Shown: piece after piece, positions 40,710 through 47,472 of the stretch
Layout: every line of letters starts with the position of its first letter
Position numbering within the stretch: the first letter of the stretch is position 1
Assembly (NCBI GenBank): GCA_005882715.1
Contig: VBEI01000094.1
Coordinates: 1-56,868 of the forward strand
Reading direction: 5' to 3'
Source: Chloroflexota bacterium
Lineage (GTDB): Bacteria; Chloroflexota; Dehalococcoidia; SM23-28-2; RBG-16-64-32
DNA length: 56,868 nt
Translations under genes and position numbers: made by a program
Notes under the pieces: model-generated
Databases searched by the model: none
What the model was told of the DNA's origin: nothing
Seen by the model: only the letters and a program-made list of their open reading frames with translations

Positions 40710-40907
40710 TCAGACGCGAGCGGCATCCTGCTCTCGAGTCAGCCGGCCGAGATGGCAGTCCGGGTTCTGGCAACGCCCGAACTCATCCAGGCGCATGCGG
40801 CAGAAGGTGCAATGAGTCGCGTCCCACCAAACAAAGTAGGTTATCGCGGCCGCGGCTGCCAGGATGAGACTGACCGGAACCAATAACAGAAGGAGTCCAC
40901 GTCGCAT
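40710..40907 (-). CDS. Small membrane protein with C-terminal zinc ribbon
   Basis: The 65-residue protein has one N-terminal span (LLLLLVPVSLILAAAAAITYFV) and then CTFCRMRL...CQNPDCHLGR, a likely four-ligand Cys/His metal site. It lies between rpmF and fabD, where plsX and fabH stand in many bacteria. No family recognised. The reading frame, spacing (12 bases to fabD) and a good start support a real gene. Confidence 0.75.
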   Translation of the reverse strand: MRRGLLLLLVPVSLILAAAAAITYFVWWDATHCTFCRMRLDEFGRCQNPDCHLGRLTREQDAARV

Positions 40908-40952
40908 GGTCAGGCGAAGTATAGCATGCGCTCATCGAGAGCGAGACGTGAT

Positions 40953-41159
40953 CTAGGTGCGTGGTGGCCGTCGCCGCGCCTCCCCGACAGCGAGCACGTC
41001 ACGCCCTCGATATGTGCCGCAGACGGGGCAGGCGTGATGGGACGGCCGCGGACTGCGGCACTGGGGGCAGGTGACGAGCTGCGGCAAGGAGACGCTGAGG
41101 TGCGACCGGCGCCGCCTCTTACGGGACGTAGAAGTCTTCTTCTTCGGCAGTGGCGGCAT
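40953..41159 (-). CDS. rpmF: 50S ribosomal protein L32
   Basis: The 68-residue protein begins MPPLPKKKTSTSRKRRRRSH (family: MAxPKxKxSxxRRxxRRxH) and has the zinc ribbon CPQC...HHACPVCGTYRGR. It follows yceD as in most bacteria. Confidence 0.93.
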   Translation of the reverse strand: MPPLPKKKTSTSRKRRRRSHLSVSLPQLVTCPQCRSPRPSHHACPVCGTYRGRDVLAVGEARRRPPRT

Positions 41160-41162
41160 CGG

Positions 41163-41690
41163 TCAAGACCCTTCCTTTATGTTGGCGTCGAGCCCAGCCA
41201 AGACACCCCATCGCTCGTCAAACGTTGGGGTGCACCCGCAGGACAGGACGTTTAGATCTGCGCCACACGATGGGCACAGGCCGACGCAGTCGGGCCGGCA
41301 GAGCGGCTTTTGCGGCTCTAACATTAGCATGTACTGGCGTAGGGATTCACCCAGGTCCAGCATGAAGTCGGGCCCAATGCGGAAGCCGTCGTCGCTGTTG
41401 CTCACGCGGATCCGTCTGGCCGTGCTCGCATCCAAAACGGGAATAAATTCCTCTTCGAACTCGATCGGGACGGCGCAGTCGGTGGGAATTAGGCAGCGCG
41501 CGCAGTTTTCAGAAGCTATCGCTGAGGCCTTCAGAGTTGCAAGGAGGCCTCGATTCGTGCGGACGAGCGTTAAGGCACCGGACAGGCTGCTTATATCGAT
41601 GTCTTCGAGACGAATCGCCGGTTCAGCCAAGTCGAAAACGGTAGCGGTTCCGACCGGCTGACGCAGTTCGTTGAGGACATTGATTCGCAT
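41163..41690 (-). CDS. yceD: DUF177/YceD family protein
   Basis: A 175-residue protein of the family required for 23S rRNA accumulation in some bacteria. The conserved NCARCLIP motif and the C-terminal CRPDCVGLCPSCGADLN are visible, a zinc-type Cys set. The usual yceD-rpmF order is kept, with 3 bases between the genes. Confidence 0.93.
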   Translation of the reverse strand: MRINVLNELRQPVGTATVFDLAEPAIRLEDIDISSLSGALTLVRTNRGLLATLKASAIASENCARCLIPTDCAVPIEFEEEFIPVLDASTARRIRVSNSDDGFRIGPDFMLDLGESLRQYMLMLEPQKPLCRPDCVGLCPSCGADLNVLSCGCTPTFDERWGVLAGLDANIKEGS

Positions 41691-41755
41691 TGGAGTACCG
41701 GCAAGAATCGTGACTTGGATCGCTCTCGATAAATTCGGGAAGTAGTCAAGTCTTA

Positions 41756-41785
41756 TTGCAAAAGGCTCCAGCCTAAGTCTATAAT
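41756..41785 (+). promoter_or_regulatory. Promoter of the zinc-ribbon/recombinase/rnhA operon
   Basis: TTGCAA (41756-41761), 18-base spacer and a perfect TATAAT (41780-41785), about 60 bases before the ATG at 41846. Confidence 0.7.
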
Positions 41786-41845
41786 CCGCCTCCGGAAGTT
41801 GTCCATTCCATGCTCCTTAGGCCGTATGTCTTTGCCTTTGCTTAA

Positions 41846-42547
41846 ATGACGACCGCTCCTGATGTCCTTGCCCTGCAAGAGACTGATCAGGCCCTAGACA
41901 GGGCCCGGGCGAGGCTGACGGATGTCGAGGCTCAAATGGGAGAGAGTGAAGAATTGATTGCTATTAGACAAGACGTGGCAGTGAGAGAAGAGGTACTGAC
42001 GCAGCTTCGCTCCCGGCTCCACGACGCTGAGTGGTCTGTCGACGACGCAAGGGGAAAGGCGACCGAAGTCGAGGGCAAGTTGTACGGAGGAAGCATTCGC
42101 AATCCCAAGGAACTGACCGATCTCAATGCCGATTTATCCTCTCTGAAGGCGCAGGTCGCCAAGCGGGAAGACACGCTTCTGGGCCTGCTTGTTGAGATCG
42201 AAGAGGCGGAAGCGCTTCTGGGTAGTGAGCAGACGGGGTTGGCGGAAAAGGAAGCTGTCTGGCGGCGCGACCAGGCGGCGCTGCTCGGGGAGAAATCACA
42301 GCTTGAGCGGGAGATCGCCGATCTCGAGACAAGACGCCGGGACCAGTTGCCGGCGGTTGATGCTTCGAGTCTGAGGCTCTACCAGCTCTTGCGAGACCGT
42401 CATAGAGGACAAGCTGTGGCGAGGGTTGAACGGGGCATGTGCCAGGGGTGCAGGATTACGTTACCGATGTCCTTGCTACAGAAGGCCCGCAGCGGTATCG
42501 GGCTTGTCCAGTGCGTAAGCTGCGAACGAATTCTGCTTGTGAGTTAG
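41846..42547 (+). CDS. Coiled-coil protein with C4-type zinc ribbon (CT398-like)
   Basis: The 233-residue protein is mainly long coiled-coil helices, with the conserved KLYGGSIRNPKELTDLNADLSSLK segment, and ends in a C4 zinc ribbon (MCQGCRITLP...VQCVSCERILLV). The family occurs widely next to rnhA and rnpB-region genes; it is proposed to be nucleic-acid related, with no settled role. The recombinase ORF begins one base after its stop. Confidence 0.9.
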   Translation: MTTAPDVLALQETDQALDRARARLTDVEAQMGESEELIAIRQDVAVREEVLTQLRSRLHDAEWSVDDARGKATEVEGKLYGGSIRNPKELTDLNADLSSLKAQVAKREDTLLGLLVEIEEAEALLGSEQTGLAEKEAVWRRDQAALLGEKSQLEREIADLETRRRDQLPAVDASSLRLYQLLRDRHRGQAVARVERGMCQGCRITLPMSLLQKARSGIGLVQCVSCERILLVS

Positions 42548-42548
42548 C

Positions 42549-43946
42549 ATGCGAGCGGTCGGATACTTTCGGGAGACGGAGAGCCGCAGTCTGGCTGAAC
42601 AGAGCGAGTCGTTCCTCGAGTTCTGCAAAAGCAACGGTTTTGAGGCGGCTGCCACTTTCCTGGACCCCGGCTCGCGACCGGAAGCGCGCGGCTTCAGGCA
42701 GATGCTGGAGTTTGTTCGCCTACAGAGCCCGCAGGGTTTTCTACTCGTCGCAGTGTCTGATCTGATGAGCCTCGGAAGCGGGCCAACTGAGGCCGTCAGA
42801 CGCTACTTCCAATTGGCGAGTCTCGGCGTGCCGATTATTAGCTTGAACGATGAGGCCGATCTGGCCACGGACCTGCTTCGGATTTGGTCGCGCAACCGAA
42901 GCAATGGCAGCGTTGGAGAGCGTGTAAAGGCGGCCATGCGTCAAAAGGCCGTAAGAGGCGAGGTGCTTGGCCGGCCACCTTACGGATATCGCGTGGGGAT
43001 GCGCAGGCGCCTGGTGATCGTCCCCATCGAAGGGTCGGTTGTCAGATATATCTTTCGCCTTTACCTGAAAGATGGCCTCGGCATCCGACGCATTGCCCGC
43101 CGTCTCAATGACGAGCAATTCCGCACTCGGAAAGGTGGGCTCTGGAGCATGGTGACGGTGCGGGACATTCTAAGAAACAGAGCCTACGTTGGCACTTATT
43201 CGCGGTTCGGAGTGCGGGTTCCGGCGAGCCACTCGGCGATCATAGGCCAGGAGGACTTCCAGCGCGTACAAGAGCGGTTGGACCAACGGCGCCCAGTCTC
43301 GGAAGGTCGAAGGATGTCGCCCTTTTTGCTCTCGGGCATTACCTACTGCGGCTACTGCGGTAACAAAATGATCGGGGTCACCCGCAAGCAACGCTGGCAG
43401 CGGCGAAGCGACGGCATGACCCGGACGGCGCAATACCGATACTACCAATGTGAATCACGTACGAATAGAAGTCTATGCGATTATCACACCAGAAGGGCGC
43501 ACGAACTCGAGGAGGAAGTGCGTCGCGGCCTGAAGCCGGGCGGATCCCGGACGACGAAAACGGCCGGCAATGGTGCCCTGGCGGTGGGGGAGGCGGAGGC
43601 GCAAATCCGCCGATTGCGGGACAAGGCGAAGCGCCTGGACAAGCGGCTGGAGGAGTATCTGGAATCGGCCGTCTCCGGGCGGATGAACCAAGAGAAGTTG
43701 CGCTCTCTAGGACTAAATCTGGCGAGCGAGCAGCTGCAGTTGGAGGAGCGGCTCATGGAGTCGCACAAGCTGGCGGAGCTTCAGGCGTCCGAGGCCGAGA
43801 GGCGGCGGCAGCATGATAATGTGCTTCGGCGGCTAGGGGAGGACTGGGGTACCCTGGCATTTGGCGAACGGCGCGACTTGATCCGCACCGTGCTTGACCG
43901 CGTTGTTGTCAAGGACGATCGGATCGAGATGGTGCTCAAGCCCTGA
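42549..43946 (+). CDS. Degenerate large serine recombinase-like protein
   Basis: The 465-residue protein has the layout of large serine recombinases: resolvase-like N-domain (1-125), recombinase DNA-binding domain (PPYGYRVG to NRAYVGTYSRFG), zinc ribbon (TYCGYCGNKM...YYQCESR...CDYHTRR) and a coiled coil near the end. Catalytic residues seem lost: the Ser10 position reads Thr10 in GYFRETE, the DRLxR motif reads DLMSL (71-75), and the Arg before the GF reads Ala46 (EARGF). Arg8 remains. It is embedded between the zinc-ribbon gene and rnhA with 1-4 base junctions, no att-like flanks seen. It looks domesticated, possibly a DNA-binding protein. Confidence 0.85.
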   Translation: MRAVGYFRETESRSLAEQSESFLEFCKSNGFEAAATFLDPGSRPEARGFRQMLEFVRLQSPQGFLLVAVSDLMSLGSGPTEAVRRYFQLASLGVPIISLNDEADLATDLLRIWSRNRSNGSVGERVKAAMRQKAVRGEVLGRPPYGYRVGMRRRLVIVPIEGSVVRYIFRLYLKDGLGIRRIARRLNDEQFRTRKGGLWSMVTVRDILRNRAYVGTYSRFGVRVPASHSAIIGQEDFQRVQERLDQRRPVSEGRRMSPFLLSGITYCGYCGNKMIGVTRKQRWQRRSDGMTRTAQYRYYQCESRTNRSLCDYHTRRAHELEEEVRRGLKPGGSRTTKTAGNGALAVGEAEAQIRRLRDKAKRLDKRLEEYLESAVSGRMNQEKLRSLGLNLASEQLQLEERLMESHKLAELQASEAERRRQHDNVLRRLGEDWGTLAFGERRDLIRTVLDRVVVKDDRIEMVLKP

Positions 43947-44362
43947 CTCAAAATGTCCAGAATCGAGTAGTCGTCTATACGGACGGCGCTTCCAGAGGGA
44001 ATCCCGGCCCCGCTTCTATTGGCGCGGTCATCTATGACACCGCGGGTCGCGAAATCCATACGATTTCGCGGCGTATTGGCCGGGCCACCAACAACGAGGC
44101 CGAGTATCAAGCGGCCATCGCCGGTCTGGAAGCAGCGCTGGCGCTCGGCGTCTCTCAGGTCAGCCTCCGTATGGATTCCGAACTAGTCGTTCGGCAGCTC
44201 GAACATCGGTATAAGGTGCGTAACCCGCGCCTGCAGCCGATGTTCGCGCGAGTAATGGAGTTGCGCCGCCGCTTCAAAGAGTTCGACGTGGACTCGATAC
44301 CAAGGGCGATGAATAAGCGGGCGGACGAGCTAGCGAACCAGGCGCTCGACCGGTCGAACTGA
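43943..44362 (+). CDS. rnhA: Ribonuclease HI
   Basis: Cuts RNA in RNA-DNA hybrids. The frame reads VVVYTDGASRGNPGPASIGAVIYD, TNNEAEYQAAIAGLEAAL, MDSELVVRQLEHRYKVRN and PRAMNKRADELANQALD, giving the Asp, Glu, Asp, Asp catalytic set. No ATG, GTG or TTG exists in frame before residue 77. The only reasonable start is CTG at 43943, overlapping the recombinase stop as CTGA. Predicted length 139 residues. A standard caller will report only a fragment from 44171. Confidence 0.92.
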   Translation: MTQNVQNRVVVYTDGASRGNPGPASIGAVIYDTAGREIHTISRRIGRATNNEAEYQAAIAGLEAALALGVSQVSLRMDSELVVRQLEHRYKVRNPRLQPMFARVMELRRRFKEFDVDSIPRAMNKRADELANQALDRSN

Positions 44363-44369
44363 TGCAGAA

Positions 44370-44378
44370 TGATATGAT
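44370..44378 (+). promoter_or_regulatory. Extended -10 of the RNase P RNA gene
   Basis: TGATATGAT (TG plus TATGAT) ends 5 bases before the predicted RNA 5' end, just past the rnhA stop. No clear -35 was found. Confidence 0.5.
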
Positions 44379-44383
44379 GGATA

Positions 44384-44752
44384 AAGTCCAGCAGGCCGGG
44401 CGACCGCTTCGATCCTATCGGAGAGGAAGGTCCGAGCTCCTCCGGGCAGCGCACTGGGTAACACCCAGGCCCCGGCTGCGCAAGCAACTGGGGACGGAAA
44501 GTGGCACAGAAACATACCCCCCGACGCGTCGGGGAAGGGTGAAATGGCGGGGTAAGAGCCCACCGGCGGCGGCGCGAACCGCGGGCCGGCCAAACCCTGC
44601 GCGGAGCAAGGCCAAATAGGAGGGTGCTAAGGGCGCCCGGCCCAAACCCTCGGGTTGGCCGCTTGAGGCCCTGAGCAATTAGGGTCCTAGATTGATGATC
44701 GCCCCCCGACATGTCGGGGACAGAACTCGGCCTACAGGTCTGCTGGGCTTGT
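44384..44752 (+). ncRNA. rnpB: RNase P RNA, bacterial type A
   Basis: Catalytic RNA that matures tRNA 5' ends. The conserved blocks GAGGAAGGTCCGAGCTCC, the AGGGTGAAATGGCGGGGTAAGAGCCCACCG region and ACAGAACTCGGCCTAC appear in the proper order. The ends pair as P1: AAGTCCAGCAGGCC (44384-44397) with GGTCTGCTGGGCTT (44737-44750). Length about 367 bases, normal for type A. Apparent ORFs inside it are artefacts. Confidence 0.95.
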
Positions 44753-44829
44753 TACGCTTATGGGCGGAGCAAGCCAACGCCCGTACGCCGCAACCCAGAC
44801 CACTTGCGCGCCGTTTCCCTTGTGAGATC

Positions 44830-46353
44830 ATGCGACTCGCCGAACTGGTGACCCATCTCCCGGACACAGTATTCCAGAGCGAGATAAGCGATCCGGAGAT
44901 TACTTCGGCCTCGTACGACTCTCGATCGGCCACGCCCGGGTCGATCTTCGTGGCAATAGTCGGCTTCAAATCCGACGGCCACGATTATCTGAAGCAGGCG
45001 CTCGCGGCGGGAGCTTCTGCCGTTGCACTTCAGGTGGATCGCGAGCAGAAGTGGTCATCGTTTCTCGGCGAATCGCGGGCACCCGCCCTCATCGTGCCGG
45101 ACACGCGCCAGGCACTTGCCCGGATCGCGGCAGCACTCGCCGGGTACCCGGCTCGGCGCTTGCGCACGGTCGGTGTGACGGGCACCGATGGCAAGACCAG
45201 CGTCTCGCATCTGCTCCACCACATGCTCTCTTCGGTCGATGAACCAGCCGGCCTCATCAGTACCGCCCAGTGCCGAGTCGCCGATCGGCTCCTCCCCGAC
45301 ACCGGACGATTCACCACCCCGGAATCGCCCGAGGTCCAGCAGATGCTGAGCGAAATGGTCGAGGCCGGCTGTCGCTGGGGCGTGATCGAAGCGACCTCGC
45401 ACGGCCTTGCCCTTCACCGTGTCGATGAATGCGACTTCGATGTTGCCGTCTTCACGAACCTCTATGCCGACCACCTGGACTTCCATCAGACACTAGAAGC
45501 GTACATCTCGGCGAAGGGCCGCCTGTTCTCGATGCTTGTCTCCGCCCAAAAGGACATCGAGAAAACAGCCGTCTTGAATGCTGACGATCCGGCTTCGGAG
45601 TCGTTCCGGAGCCTTACCAGTGCGCGCATTATTACGTACGGTCTGCTCTCATCCGCCGATGTTACAGCCGAGCAAATCACGCCCGATGGATGGGGCTCGC
45701 GCTTTCTCGTCCGCGCATTCGGAAACGAACGCGAGATCCGTATGCAAGTGCCTGGAGACTTCAACGTCTACGGCGCTCTCGCCGCATACTCCGTCGCCCA
45801 CGCGGGGCAACTAGATCTCGACGCCGCCAGCATTGCGATCCAGACCTGGCAGGGAGCGCCCGGGCGAATGGAACTCATTGAGGAGGGGCAGCCGTTTACG
45901 GTCCTCGTCGACTTTGCCCATGCGCCGGACGCTCTGAAGCGCGCGCTGACATTCCTCCGCGATCGATCGACCGGTCGCATCGTCACGGTGTTCGGCTGCA
46001 TAGGCGAGCGGGATAAGGACCGGCGCTTCGCGATGGGGCGGGTCGCCGCAGAAAGCGCTGACTATACAATCGTCACCGACGACAATCCTTACTCCGAGGA
46101 CCGCAATGCCATCATCGCAGAGATCGCCCGCGGCCTTCGTAACGGAGGCAGGCGCGAAGGCCACGATTTCATAACTATCCCCGATCGCCGGGAGGCAATC
46201 GCCCATGCGCTGGGCATGGCGGTCGATGGGGACGCAGTCTTGCTCGCCGGTAAAGGTCACGAGCGAGAAGTGCATCTACCGGAGTTGGTCTACCCATGCC
46301 ATGACCCGACCGTTGCCTCGGAGGTGTTGCGCGATCTCGGCTACGGTCGTTGA
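44830..46353 (+). CDS. murE: UDP-MurNAc-L-Ala-D-Glu ligase MurE
   Basis: Adds the third amino acid of the stem peptide. The 507-residue protein has ITSASYDSRSATPGSIFVAIVGFKSDGHDY, the ATP loop VTGTDGKTSVSHLLHHM, EATSHGLALHRVDECDFD, NLYADHLDFH and a C-terminal DDNPYSEDRNAIIAEIARG. The motif DNPYSE differs from the DNPRSE seen in meso-DAP ligases, so the added residue cannot be fixed. Start ATG 44830 lies after the RNase P RNA; a longer frame from 44692 runs through that RNA and is rejected. It is displaced from the main cell wall cluster. Confidence 0.95.
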   Translation: MRLAELVTHLPDTVFQSEISDPEITSASYDSRSATPGSIFVAIVGFKSDGHDYLKQALAAGASAVALQVDREQKWSSFLGESRAPALIVPDTRQALARIAAALAGYPARRLRTVGVTGTDGKTSVSHLLHHMLSSVDEPAGLISTAQCRVADRLLPDTGRFTTPESPEVQQMLSEMVEAGCRWGVIEATSHGLALHRVDECDFDVAVFTNLYADHLDFHQTLEAYISAKGRLFSMLVSAQKDIEKTAVLNADDPASESFRSLTSARIITYGLLSSADVTAEQITPDGWGSRFLVRAFGNEREIRMQVPGDFNVYGALAAYSVAHAGQLDLDAASIAIQTWQGAPGRMELIEEGQPFTVLVDFAHAPDALKRALTFLRDRSTGRIVTVFGCIGERDKDRRFAMGRVAAESADYTIVTDDNPYSEDRNAIIAEIARGLRNGGRREGHDFITIPDRREAIAHALGMAVDGDAVLLAGKGHEREVHLPELVYPCHDPTVASEVLRDLGYGR

Positions 46354-46385
46354 GTGCTGAAAGCCGAGTGCCAACGGCTGATCGC
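46351..46385. repeat. Heptanucleotide tract after murE
   Basis: TGAGTGC, TGAAAGC, CGAGTGC, CAACGGC, TGATCGC in 7-base phase, starting on the murE stop codon. Same unit type as 30582-30624. Confidence 0.6.
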
Positions 46386-46395
46386 TCCATAAAAT

Positions 46396-46433
46396 TCTCC
46401 AATCATCCGCTGTTTCTATTGTGAGATTGGAGA
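46396..46433. promoter_or_regulatory. 9-bp inverted repeat spanning the -35
   Basis: TCTCCAATC (46396-46404) and GATTGGAGA (46425-46433) are perfect complements 20 bases apart. The second arm overlaps the spacer of the promoter at 46419-46447, as an operator would. Confidence 0.5.
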
Positions 46434-46447
46434 CCATCTGCTACGAT
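46419..46447 (+). promoter_or_regulatory. Promoter of the leader-like unit
   Basis: TTGTGA (46419-46424), 17-base spacer, TACGAT (46442-46447). The predicted start near 46455 lies just before the Shine-Dalgarno sequence. Confidence 0.55.
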
Positions 46448-46473
46448 GCGACGCAGGAAAGGAGGTGATGTGA

Positions 46474-46545
46474 ATGGACGACAATACTAGCTCTGGCCAT
46501 AGGCCTGTCCGTTCACACCATCACCTCTCTGAGGTGTTGGTGTAA
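46474..46545 (+). CDS. 23-aa peptide with His run, perfect Shine-Dalgarno
   Basis: AAAGGAGGTGAT (46458-46469), fully complementary to the 16S rRNA 3' end, precedes ATG 46474 by 4 bases. The 23-residue peptide begins MDDNTSSGHRP and includes RSHHHLS, with four His in all, ending EVLV. Three adjacent His codons recall histidine leader peptides, but they coincide with the CACCATCACC arm of the hairpin, so structure may explain them. Confidence 0.5.
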   Translation: MDDNTSSGHRPVRSHHHLSEVLV

Positions 46546-46585
46546 TAGCTGAAAGGCGCGTGGACAGGTCTACGTGCCGAAGCGC

Positions 46586-46619
46586 AAGAGGCCGGCCCGG
46601 AAGGGCCGGCCTCTTGTTT
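46586..46619 (+). terminator. Strong rho-independent terminator
   Basis: AAGAGGCCGGCCC and GGGCCGGCCTCTT form a perfect 13-bp stem around GGAA, followed by TGTTT. It lies between the 23-aa ORF and birA. Confidence 0.9.
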
Positions 46620-46681
46620 ACTAGCTCCTAGAGCATTGCCGACTCTGGCTGTTGGCCTCTTCCGCCCCATATCCTATCGCC

Positions 46682-47455
46682 ATGTGGCTCAACCTCGCCC
46701 GAGTCGAAGAGCGCCTCGCGACTCGCTTGGTCGGCCGGCGCATCGTTTATCTGACGAGCACGACTTCTACCATGGACGTCGCTCGCCAAGAGGCGGAAGC
46801 CGGCGCCCCGGACGGAACCGTCGTCTTCGCCGAAGAGCAGACGAAGGGCCGCGGCCGCTTCGACCGCGCCTGGGTCTCGCCTTCGGGGAAGAACCTCTAT
46901 CTCACGCTGGTCATGCGACCGCCGCTCGACCGGCTGCGCTCGCTGGGCATCATCGCGCCCCTCGCCGTTGCGCTCGCCCTCGAGGACTCGACCGGCCTCA
47001 GACCGCGCATCAAGTGGCCGAACGATGTCCTGATCGACGGCCGCAAGCTTTCAGGGATACTGATCGAGAGTGAAATCTCGGGGTCCGCAGTCGAGTACGC
47101 TCTCGTCGGCCCCGGCATCAACGTGAATTTCGATATCAAACAGTCGCCCGAAATCGCCGCGATCGCCACGAGTATCAAGCGCGAGCTTGGCCGCGAGGCG
47201 TCTCGCGAGGAGTTGCTCGCCGCTTTCCTCAACCACTTCGAAGCGCTCTACGAAGACGCCCAGACGGGCGACGCCGTGTTCCAGGAGTGGCGCTCCCGGC
47301 TCGACACGTTGGGCCGCGAAGTACGCGTGACGTTCGGCGACCAGGTTTACGAAGGAACGGCCGAAGACGTCGACCGCGACGGCAATCTCATCCTCGTCCA
47401 ACCGGACGGCACCAGGCGGATAGTCGAGGCGGGCGAGGTCACGTTGCGAGCTTAA
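46682..47455 (+). CDS. birA: Biotin--[acetyl-CoA-carboxylase] ligase
   Basis: Attaches biotin to carboxylases. The 257-residue protein has the ligase core only: LTSTTSTMDVARQEAE, EEQTKGRGRFDRAWVSPSGKNLYLTLVMRP (biotinyl-AMP loop), KWPNDVLIDGRKLSGILIE and the C-terminal SH3-like domain. No N-terminal HTH, so it is a class I enzyme without repressor function. ATG at 46682 preferred; an upstream in-frame start at 46652 adds ten residues. Confidence 0.95.
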   Translation: MWLNLARVEERLATRLVGRRIVYLTSTTSTMDVARQEAEAGAPDGTVVFAEEQTKGRGRFDRAWVSPSGKNLYLTLVMRPPLDRLRSLGIIAPLAVALALEDSTGLRPRIKWPNDVLIDGRKLSGILIESEISGSAVEYALVGPGINVNFDIKQSPEIAAIATSIKRELGREASREELLAAFLNHFEALYEDAQTGDAVFQEWRSRLDTLGREVRVTFGDQVYEGTAEDVDRDGNLILVQPDGTRRIVEAGEVTLRA

Positions 47456-47472
47456 TCGCCCCAAAAGAGCGA

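Larger units (their letters stand above)
46455..46620 (+). ncRNA. Leader-like structured RNA with competing hairpins
   Basis: About 165 bases from the predicted start to the terminator. CACCATCACCTC (46516-46527) can pair with GAGGTGTTGGTG (46531-46542) or with the upstream ribosome site GAGGTGATGTGAA (46463-46475), which would hide it. AGGCCTGTCC (46501-46510) can pair with GGACAGGTCT (46562-46571). GGCGCGT/ACGTGCC forms another stem near 46555-46578. A terminator follows. This resembles an attenuator or translation switch upstream of birA; it matches no family I know. Confidence 0.6.

Noticed and set aside
42549..43946. Active integrase marking a prophage or mobile island
   Set aside because: Active-site residues are lost, no att repeats or phage genes are seen, and neighbours are housekeeping genes with coupled junctions.
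44692..44829. N-terminal extension of murE
   Set aside because: The stretch is the 3' end of RNase P RNA and its P1 helix; the conserved MurE N-terminus starts at 44830.
46474..46620. Classical histidine attenuator acting on the his operon
   Set aside because: The His run is suggestive, but hisZ lies 3.2 kb away with its own promoter, behind birA and two minus-strand genes, so control in cis is not plausible. The His codons also coincide with a hairpin arm.
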